From: Campanula takesimana
Taxonomy: Eukaryota; Streptophyta; Magnoliopsida; Asterales; Campanulaceae
Direction: 5' to 3'
Assembly (NCBI GenBank): GCA_026119855.1
Contig: JAOWBW010000190.1
Location: 310,001 to 374,000, forward strand
DNA: 64,000 bases
Below the pieces are notes generated by a model. The model had not been told where the DNA came from. It searched no databases and saw only the letters and a program-made list of their open reading frames with translations. Of this stretch, positions 53,903 through 62,686 are shown piece after piece. Position 1 is the stretch's first letter; every line of letters starts with the position of its first letter. The position numbers and the translations under genes were made by a program.

Positions 53903-55431
53903 TGTTGGAGATTATGCCCTAGGCCCTTGAGAAAAACCTCATGTTATGGCATGTTCTCATTTGTTATGGAGATAACAACCTGGATTATTATATGTTTTTG
54001 AGTATTTATTATAATAATCCCCGTCCCTAGTACTTATGAAGAACTAGTATAAGTTTAATCGATGATCATATGATGATCATGTGTATGTGATACAAATTAA
54101 ACTTATGGGTACTTGTTGGTGAACAAGTACTGGACATGACCCGCTATGAGATTTTTGTCATGGTCAAATGTTATTATTAAATCTCATATAGTTATATCAT
54201 TTGATATCCTTAGACCTGAGATTATCATGGTCTTCCACATAATGAACATTATGTTTGACATAGTCAACCGCTACCCTTAACCAGGTAGTCATAAAGGCTA
54301 TGATTGGCATAATCGGATTCTTGTAGGGAATAATGATAAGTCAAGATGGAATTTGTCCCTCCCTTAAGAGAGATATCTGCTTGGGCCAATCGAAGAGTGA
54401 GATTGATGAAATGCGTGGCCACGCTCAAATGAATTGATGTGTTCAATGTCATTTGCTCATATCTATCTACGCTAGATCGAGAAAGCATTTAACAATATAA
54501 GTTGACGTGGACCATGACTTATGTTTAATATGATATCGCGTGACAAAAGGATTGTGATATGTTCTATGAGGATAAACGAACTTCGTTAAGTTATATTAAT
54601 TGGGTAGTCATGATGGCTTGCTAGAGTCCGCTCATGACTTATGGGTTTGACCTTGGTTTGACTCATTGCCAACTTAATATAATCCTATGGGGTCACACAC
54701 AAAAAAATGAATTGATCAAAAGGCTAAAATTGGAAAAAACTGAAAATTTGGCAGGCTCGGACCAAATGGCACGACCGTGCCGTTTGCGTGCACGACCGTG
54801 CCAATTTACAAGCACGGCCGTGCAAGTATTCGCCCGGGGAGGTTTTGGTCGGAACAATTGGCACGGCCGTGCCACTTTGTGAGCACGACCGTGCCAGAGT
54901 CCTTGGAGGCGGTTTTGGCCAGTTTAATTGGGTGACGGGATTTAGGTCTTCTAGGTCATTAAGGGTTAATGACTAGGGACCATAAATATAACTTTTCACC
55001 AGCCACTAAACGAATGCAAACTAATATGTTTGAGAAACATAATTCTTGATCCAAGATTGAGAATTCAAAGATCAAGAACGCATAAAATTCATATAGCCTT
55101 TGAAGATTAGAAAAACGTGTTTTCTAAAGATGGGATCTAGCAGTCCAGATCTAGAATTGTTCTAGATATTCGTTCGCGTGTGGATACACATAGAAGATGC
55201 TTGGTTTAGCATCTCAAGTTCGTGTTCCTGTGATCGTGATCCGAAGAACGAGGAGATCAAATCCAAAGCTTGAAGATTTGAAGATCCGAAAATTTTAAAA
55301 CGCACAACAACGGTTAGTATTCAAAATTCATCTTCCTATTAATTTAATCATCATGAATGGATATCGGGGCTTTAGGGTTTTGTTGTTTTTATTGCCTCCT
55401 TCCGCTGCTCATGGACCCTCAAAACCCAACA
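53903..55431 (+). repeat. 3' LTR of Copia 2 (1,529 bp)
   Basis: Same termini as the 5' LTR, with five GGCACGGCCGTGCC-type palindromes at 54768-54895. Retains the segment deleted from the 5' LTR. Confidence 0.9.
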
Positions 55432-55650
55432 CTTTCTTCATATGAATCAGACATTTTTTTCCGATGACCATGGAGGTATGGAGGTGGAGTAGATGTTTCA
55501 CCTCGAGCTCCCATGGTTCATGATAGAAGAGAATTGTATGAGGCCGAAGAAAATGATTACTATAACCTTGAAGGTGGCTACACCTCTATTCGTCGAAAGC
55601 ATAAACCTTTCAAAGTTGGATCCAAGAAGAAGCGGGGTAACTAGAGATAA
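55432..55650 (+). other. Unrecognised host sequence right of Copia 2
   Basis: In one frame it reads APMVHDRRELYEAEENDYYN and then a basic stretch ending HKPFKVGSKKKRGN followed by TAG. This could be the C-terminus of the sequence interrupted by both Copia elements. No family recognised. Confidence 0.35.
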
Positions 55651-56936
55651 TCTCATTATCTTTTTCTTTATTTATTTATTTTTTTAAGGTGTAAGGATCC
55701 CGCCCCCCCCCCCCCCCCGGAAAGAACAATGAAAGGATTTTCGTTTGTTTTAAAGTTGTTTTAGGGAGGAAATACCAAACGCGGTTATCTCACAAAAACT
55801 TAACGGAGTCGCCACTTTTGTTAATTATTTAACCTAACAAAAGAAAATGTTAGAGATTCTATTAGTTCGGAGGTCAGGTTACGCCTTGGGAAGAGTTTTA
55901 CGTCACCCAAGTCGCCTCGGATGAGTCCGAGTCTCCCTAATGTTGGTTAACAAAAGTGCATGTGTGTGTGTGTATTTAATGGAAAAGAGTCTGTTTTAAC
56001 TTTTATTCAAAATTTAACTGAAAAGGGGGTCCTTTATTAAGAAAAGAGGGATCAGAGGACAAAATGGACATTTTTCCCTCTGAGCCCAGAGTAGCCGTAC
56101 GGCTAGAGTATACTCTTCCTGGAATTTTTACAGTTTGTCCAAGAACAGTCCAGTTCCAGGCAGAAACAGAGCATTCTGCTGAAACTGGACTAAACTGTTC
56201 AGATTTCCAGTTTATGATTAACAACAAAACTTAGAAAAGATAATTCCTATGCACTTAGATCATCAAAAAAGCCCCCAAATACCAAGACTTGGGTGTGATC
56301 AAAAGCAATCATTGGAGAAATTTATGAAAAAGTTGATGAACATGGCTTTTGAACCAAAATGACCATTTGATGACTATAGATGGAAACTTTATCATCAAGA
56401 TGGAATTTTTACACATTATTAACCTTTTAGGGACCAAATTATTGCATAAAGATTCAATATTTTTTACCCAAAATGGGATTTCAAGGCTAAATCAAGAGGG
56501 GAAATGATAAACACCAAGGTTTTATCATCCCACATGATTATCATGGCCAAATCAAAACAAAATTAACATAAAGATTTGAGCTTTGACCACAAGAGTGGAT
56601 CCTTAAGCCAAAGGCAACCTTGGGGAAACATTATTTGTCATAAAGATTTGATCTTTGTGACCACAAAGGGGGTTTGAAGCTAGATCAAATTTTGGATGAT
56701 AAAGATTAAAACTTTATCATCCAAATGATCATCCTTGCTTCCAATGAACAACATAATCAACCAAAACATGTTCCTGTTCCATTAAAATAGATTAACAAAC
56801 AAGAAATATCAACAAACCATGATCATCTTTAGGTTAGAACCACTTTCACACAAAGTGTGAAGGGCACCTTGAATGGTTTGGACCATATGTATACATAATA
56901 GTGATATATATATATAGCTTGGAATGCCAAGGCTTG

Positions 56937-56984
<48 letters not shown>

Positions 56985-57675
56985 CATGATATGGACAAGA
57001 CTTGCAAGAAATATAAATTGCTTGAGATGGACAAGACTTGCAAGAAATGTAAGAGATGAGCAAATAAATATGAACAAATAAGGAGATGAAATGGAGAGAA
57101 GGATGGTGGAGAAGGTGGCTTTACCTATGTTTGGTTAGGCCAATCTTCCTCTCTCTTTTCACTCTAAAAACTCTCCTGGAGTGATTTTAACAGAGTAACA
57201 CTAGCAATAATCATTTCTCCCCCTGGAATGATCAGCAAGGGGTTCAATTTATAGGGGGTGATAGTGCCCAAAGTAGCCGTACGGCTCATGTTGGCGACCT
57301 TCTGGATTTTTCAATCTTTTAATTCCAGAACAGTCCCTGTGTCCATATTTTGTCTTAGTGAGGTCTTGGCCTATCAGTTTATCCCTGAATGGTGCCTAGA
57401 ATTCCTCTAAGTTGGTCAAATTCAGATTGGGGTACTTACAGAGCCCCTCGGCAACGTCGCTTTTGAAGAAAGCGGGGTTGTCGATAAACGCATCCCAATC
57501 TGATGGGAGGACGGCAAAGGCCGATTTGATTCCAATGGCTGGACCTAGAGGTATAGGATTCCTACGTATCCTTTTTGTGAGGAATCTATCATAGTTCGAA
57601 AGAGGGTGAGAGATTTTGAGGCTACTCAAACCTATAGACGACCGTCGAGGTCGGGTGGGGAACTTGGGCATATTT
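55651..57675. other. Region between the retrotransposon nest and the tandem arrays
   Basis: No gene recognised. Notable are a run of 16 C (55703-55718), the palindrome AGCCGTACGGCT at 56093-56104 and 57275-57286, an AT microsatellite (56939-56982), and a segment near 57,550-57,595 that has a diverged copy near 63,733-63,800. A 91-codon minus-strand frame (57,396-57,671) shows no known motif. Confidence 0.5.
56939..56982. repeat. AT microsatellite
   Basis: Uninterrupted AT dinucleotides. Confidence 0.9.
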
Positions 57676-58270
57676 AGTCAGAGGCGAAGGTTCGGGCGTG
57701 ACACTCATTTGGTTAGAGGTGAGGTTCGGGTGTGACACTCATTTTGTCAGAGACAAGGACTCGGGCATGACGCTCATTCGGTCAGAGGTAAGGACTCGGG
57801 CGTGACGCTCATTCGGTCAGAGGCAAGGACTCGGGCATGACGCTTATTCGGTCAGAGGCAAGGGTTCGGGCGTGACACTCATTTGGTCAGAGGCAGGGAC
57901 TCGGGCATGACACTCATTCGGTCAGAGGCAGGAGTTCGGGCGTTACACTCATTCGGTCAGAGGCAGAGACTCGGGTATGATACTCATTCGGTCAGAGGCA
58001 GGGACTCGGGCATGACACTCATTCGGTCAGAGGCAGGGACTCGGGCATGACGCTCATTCCCAAGGACTCAGGCATGACACTCATTCGGTCAGAGGCAAGG
58101 ATTCGGGCATGACACTCATTCGGTCAGAGGCAGGGACGCGGGCATTACACTCATTTGGTCAGAGGCAGGGACTCGGGCATGACACTCATTCGGTCTGAGG
58201 CAGGGACACGGGCATGACACTCATTCGGTCAGAGGTAGGGACGCGGGCACGACACTCATTCAGTCAGCCA
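57676..58270. repeat. Tandem array A: 35-bp unit, about 16-17 copies
   Basis: Consensus unit is GGTCAGAGGCAGGGACTCGG followed by GCATGACACTCATTC. Copies differ mainly at the CAGGGACTC and GACACTC positions. One copy near 58,060 is truncated. Confidence 0.92.
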
Positions 58271-58329
58271 AAAGCAACATGGGCTTACGTCAAGGACCGC
58301 CTTTCTCATTCTAAGTTTTTTCTCAAGAT

Positions 58330-58735
58330 GGGCCATCCGGGTGACCTAGATTTTGCTTCACATGGGGCCACTCGGGGGACCTAATTCTTATTTCAAAACA
58401 ATCGCTCGGGGGACCTAACTCTTATCTCAAGACGGTCGCTCGGGGGACCTAATTTTCATCTCACAATGGTCGTTCGGGGGAACTAATACTTTTCTCAAGA
58501 CGGTCGCTCGGGGGACCTAATTTTCGTCTCACAACGGTCGCTCGGGGGACCTAATACTTATCTCACAACGGTCGCTCGAAGGACCTAATACTTTTCTCAA
58601 GACAGTCGCTCGGGGGACCTAATTTTCGTTTCACAACGGTCGCTCGGGGGACCTAGTACTTATCTCACAACGGTCGCTTGGGGGACCTAATACTTTTCTC
58701 AAGACGGTCGCTCGGGGGACCTAATTCTCATCTTT
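58330..58735. repeat. Tandem array B: 34-bp unit, about 12 copies
   Basis: Consensus unit is GGTCGCTCGGGGGACCTAAT followed by a variable ACTTATCTCACAAC or TCTTATCTCAAGAC half. The GGTCGCTCGGGGGACCTAA half is far better conserved than the rest. Confidence 0.92.
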
Positions 58736-58738
58736 GCT

Positions 58739-59595
58739 GGGCTTACGTCAGGGACAACCAATTTTCTTGGACATTCAATTTGACTCTCAATGAGTCAAAG
58801 TCGGGGCTTGACTCTCTTTTGGTCAACCGAAGGGATTTTCTCGACACTCATTTGGTCAAAGTCGGGATTTGACTCTCTTTTGGTCAATCAAATAATTTTT
58901 AACTGGGCTTACATCAGGGACGGCCAATTTTCTTGGACATTCAATTTGACTCTCAATGAGTCAAAGTCGGGGCTTGACTCTCTTTTGGTCAGCCGAAGGG
59001 ATTTTCTTGACACTCACTTGGTCGAAGTTGGGATTTGACTCTCTTTTGGTCAATCAAATAATCTTTAACTGGGCTTACGTCAGGGACGGCCAATTTTCTT
59101 GGACATTCAATTTGACTCTCAATGAGTCAAAGTCGGGGCTTGACTCTCTTTTGGTCGGCCGAAGGGATTTTCTCGACACTCACTTGGTCGAAGTCGGGAT
59201 TTGACTCTCTTTTAGTCAATCAAATAATTTTTAACTGGGCTTACGTCAGGGACGGCCAATTTTCTTGGACATTCAATTTGACTCTCAATGAGTCAAATTC
59301 GGGGCTTGACTCTCTTTTGGTCAACCGAAGGGATTTTCTCGACACTCACTTGGTCGAAGTCGGGATTTGACTCTCTTTTGGTCAATCAAATAATCTTTAA
59401 CTGGACTTACGTCAGGGACGGCCAATTTTCTTGGACATTCAATTTGACTCTCAATGAGTCAAAGTCGGGGCTTGACTCTCTTTTGGTCAGCCGAAGGGAT
59501 TTTCTCGACACTCACTTGGTCGAAGTCGGGATTTGACTCTCTTTTGGTCAATCAAATAATTTTTAACTGGGCTTACGTCAGGGACGGCCAATTTT
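58739..59595. repeat. Tandem array C: 166-bp unit, five full copies and a partial
   Basis: Units start at 58739, 58905, 59071, 59237, 59403 and 59569 (partial), each with GGGCTTACGTCAGGGAC-like sequence. Copies are nearly identical. An 82-codon frame in each copy simply follows the repeat and is not a gene. Each unit holds several TTGAC[CT] cores. Confidence 0.95.
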
Positions 59596-59891
59596 GGACA
59601 ACAAATTTTTAACTCGGGAACCTAGCAAATTGGATGAGCCCCAAAAGGGCATTTTTGGGTATCCTCCTAGGGGAACTTCTGATCACATGGGCCAGTGGCA
59701 AGACTGTAATTTCAGGGACAACCCAAACCATCCGTACGGATGGAGAAGGCGTCTCTTTCTTTTTAAACAGAACAACCATACGGATGGTCTCTTCCTTCTT
59801 TCAAAACACAGACGAAATCAGAGAGAGGGAGGGGCGGTTTTTTTCGTTTTTTCTTCACCAAATTTGTCCGAATTTCTTCTGAAATTCATCC
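59596..59891 (+). promoter_or_regulatory. Leader region of the plant-mobile-domain gene copy
   Basis: Contains the 16-bp palindrome CCATCCGTACGGATGG at 59728-59743 and a near copy (CCATACGGATGG) at 59776-59787. A purine-rich stretch then leads to the ATG at 59892. No clear TATA box was found. Confidence 0.4.
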
Positions 59892-62686
59892 ATGGATGAT
59901 CGGGCGCGACGGGGCTACCCTAAGGGAGGAGATAGGAGGCTTGACATGGTCCGAAACTTTCGGGGTTACAATATTGACCTCGCATACTTGGAAGCGGGCT
60001 TCTACAAATCTCCCACCGTGCATTTGTGCCATGAACGGGTGGTAAGTGTCCTTAAACCCTCTTTTTATTCATCTTATGTCAAATTTGAACAATTCCATGC
60101 ATTTCCTAGTCCTAGGGTTCATGTTTATGCAATTTGGGCATTTTGTGCTTCTTGGTGCATTTTGTGAAATTGGTACCATTATGATGGAATTGGGATTGTT
60201 AAGATTGTGGGCATGTGTTCGTTTTCTTGATGGGTCATGCCTAGCTATACTTTCCGAAGTCAAAGTATGTTACCCATAATTTGTGCATAAAGGACTTGTA
60301 CCTTAGGTGCGACTAGCCATTTTGACATATTTGTGTTCATGCTAGCACTTCCTAATGTGGTTTCTTGCATTTTCGGGGGAATTGACCTTAATGGCGGGGA
60401 CGGGTCTCATTATTTTTAAATCCTAAAAACATCCACTTTTGCAAAATGACTATGCAATTTTAAAAAAGGGAGTGGGAAAAATTTCTTCTTTCGAAACACG
60501 ACCCTTCAAATGCACTTGCAATTTGAAAAGGGGACGGAAAAACTTTCTTTTCAAAACAACCTTTCAAATGTATTTACAATTTGAAAAAGGGGCGGTACAT
60601 CATAATGACTTTATGGTTAGCATTTATCATATGTGCATTGGTATTTTAAAACTGTGTTATTCATACATTTGATGTGTTTACCTCCAGGATGGTGAGCCCA
60701 AATCCCGGGGGTCTCCAGACATTTGCTTTTCTGTGTGGGAGGCTATGCCCGCTGTTGTGGGTGATGGGCCCGGTCCGCGAGAGTGGGTGGAGCGTACTGG
60801 CCTGGTGCCATTCATCGAGGCAGTGGGTCGTTTGGTTAACACCAACAGGAGCTCTGGGCTTATTACTGCCTTGGGCGAACACTGGTGGGATACGACCCAT
60901 ACCTTCCATCTGAGCTGGGGAGAGGTGACCGTGACTCCCGCAGACTTCTCTGCCATCATTGGGCTTTCTTTTGATGGGCGAGCAGTCCTTTGGTCCGACA
61001 GGCTTACTGCTGCGGACATCGAGGCGCTCATTGGTTTCTCGGGCCCCGCTAAGGGCTTGGGCATCCTAGTTCAGGAGGTGGATCGGGCCATTCGGGGTAT
61101 GATCCCGGGGTATATAGCGGGTCGGTTTTCTGCTGAGCAGCTCGGACGAGCTTATGTATGGCTTCTCTTGGGTAACACCATCTTTACCAATGCCGACACC
61201 ACATGCATGTTCCCCCTGTTGGGTTCTTTGACCACTCCCGAGACCATTCGGAACATTGCTTGGGGAGAGGCTGGGTTGGCCGAGCTATATATGGAGCTCG
61301 ACAAATTCAGCCGGAAGGCGAGCCGGTCCCTGGCCTGCTTCCAGTTTGTTTTGGAGGTATATTTCCTTTCTTTTTCCCGTTTTCTGTTTTCTCCTTCTCA
61401 TTCTTCTTTTCTGTCTTTCCCATTTCTAATACCCCCTTCTTTTTCTTTTTCTTTTTCTTTTTTTGCTTTCTTTTCAGGCATGGTATTATGAGCTTTTCGG
61501 GGAATATCCTTGGAGGCAAACTGTTGAACCGACTGCTACTTTTCCAGCTGTGGTCTGTTGGACTAGGGAGGCCCGAGATAAAAGGGGTTCCAAGGGAAGG
61601 CTCACCGTCCGCTATCCCGAGGCCAGAGGAGTGTTGAGGGGCCCAATGCTCGGGGGGCTCAATTTGTTTCCATGGGAGTGATATGAGAACCGGGGAAAGC
61701 TTCATGTTGACTAGGGCGAGGCTCTCCGGGTGACTAGGGAGAGGAGGTTGTTGGTGGGCTTTCGGGGAGAGGCCTTTTACCTAGGGGAGAGAGTCCTATG
61801 GCAGAATGGGCTAGGACTTCAGCAGAGGGCTCCGGTGGACCCGCCTGATACCATGTTCGTGGCTGATCGAGGGGACGACCCATATTTGATGGGGGCGGCC
61901 GCGACCCATTTCATCACCGACGAGCCTTATGGGCGTTTTGTGGGTCGGAGACTGAGATCGCCACAGGTGGTGGCTTCTGGGGTAGCCCCTCCGGTGTGGC
62001 AGGACTACACTTATCTCTTTTCAGATCGCCAGGTTCACATGGTGGCGACGTCCCTCGGAGGAGAGGGGGCCCCACCTGCAGATGCGCCCGAGGGTGTGGT
62101 ATGCATCCCACTCACTTTTCTCATATTATTTTCACACTGTTATTTTCCATTCACTGAGCATCCCCATTTCTGTGTGCAGGTGGCCGCACGTGCTTTGCTG
62201 GGGAGACCTTCCCTCATGAAACGGGCCAAAAGGTGGCTCAAGAGGTTCGTAGGTCGCTCTTCCAAAGGACCTCGGACCGAATACAGCTTTGCGCCTGGCC
62301 GGCACTCAGTGGGCGTTGAGGAGAGACCTCGTAGGCGGGCTTCGAGCGTAGAGTTGCCTCCCTCCTATGTGCGGCGCCATTCCCTGGGTGCCGCTGACTT
62401 GGCCTCTTTTCGGGATTCTTTCCGCGATTCTGGCACTCATGAGATGGCCCCGGACCCATTCGCCCATTTGGCCTTGGAGCGTGTGGACCCTGCACCGGCC
62501 AGACATCCGGGTCCTCCTTCCCAGATTCCTTCCTCCTTTTTCCCAGGTCAGTCTTCTTCGGGTGAAGGCTTGAGTGTGGCGGAATCTCTTTTCTTCTTTG
62601 ACCCCAGCCAGTATCAGCCTCGCCCTCTGGCTCCTTTAGACCAGGCTTTTCCTCCTCCCGAGGATCCTTGTCCGGACTCAGACTAG
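59892..62686 (+). pseudogene. Plant mobile domain (MAIN/MAIL-like) gene copy, four exons, two in-frame stops
   Basis: Exons 59892-60041, 60688-61356, 61478-62098 and 62180-62686 join in phase with GT-AG introns and give 648 codons plus a stop. The start reads MDDRARRGYPKGG. The plant mobile domain (about residues 65-400) is shown by HTFHLSWGEVTVTPADF, IIGLSFDGRAV, AYVWLLLGNTIF and ACFQFVLEAWYYELFGEYPW. The last exon is Pro/Ser/Arg-rich and probably disordered. Known family members include MAIN and MAIL1, nuclear proteins needed for genome stability and silencing; many other copies travel in transposons. Two stops in exon 3, TGA at 61679-61681 and TAG at 61712-61714, each sit where a Trp codon (TGG) would fit (FPWE-stop-YENRGKLHVD-stop-GEAL), so G-to-A changes are likely. 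The rest of the frame is intact, suggesting recent inactivation or a sequencing-level difference. Confidence 0.85.

Larger units (their letters stand above)
47459..55431 (+). mobile_element. Copia-superfamily LTR retrotransposon 2 (7.97 kb), degenerate
   Basis: LTRs at 47459-48933 and 53903-55431 begin TGTTGGAGATTATGCCC and end CTCAAAACCCAACA. The flanks CTTTA and CTTTC match at four of five bases. The primer site is at 48935-48946. The interior is riddled with stops. Traces of Copia integrase, reverse transcriptase and RNase H remain in order. Confidence 0.88.

Noticed and set aside
56829..57077. Ile/Tyr-alternating minus-strand frame
   Set aside because: It is a translation of an AT microsatellite.
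57676..58735. Regular 34-35-bp repeats resembling a CRISPR array
   Set aside because: Units are directly adjacent with no unique spacers, there are no cas genes, and the sequence is clearly plant nuclear.
58790..59536. Five near-identical 82-codon frames as a family of small proteins
   Set aside because: They arise because the 166-bp repeat happens to lack stops in one frame; the period is not a multiple of three, so they are separate overlapping frames, and no start context or conservation supports translation.
60678..61064. 128-codon minus-strand frame
   Set aside because: It is the antisense shadow of exon 2 of the plant-mobile-domain gene copy.
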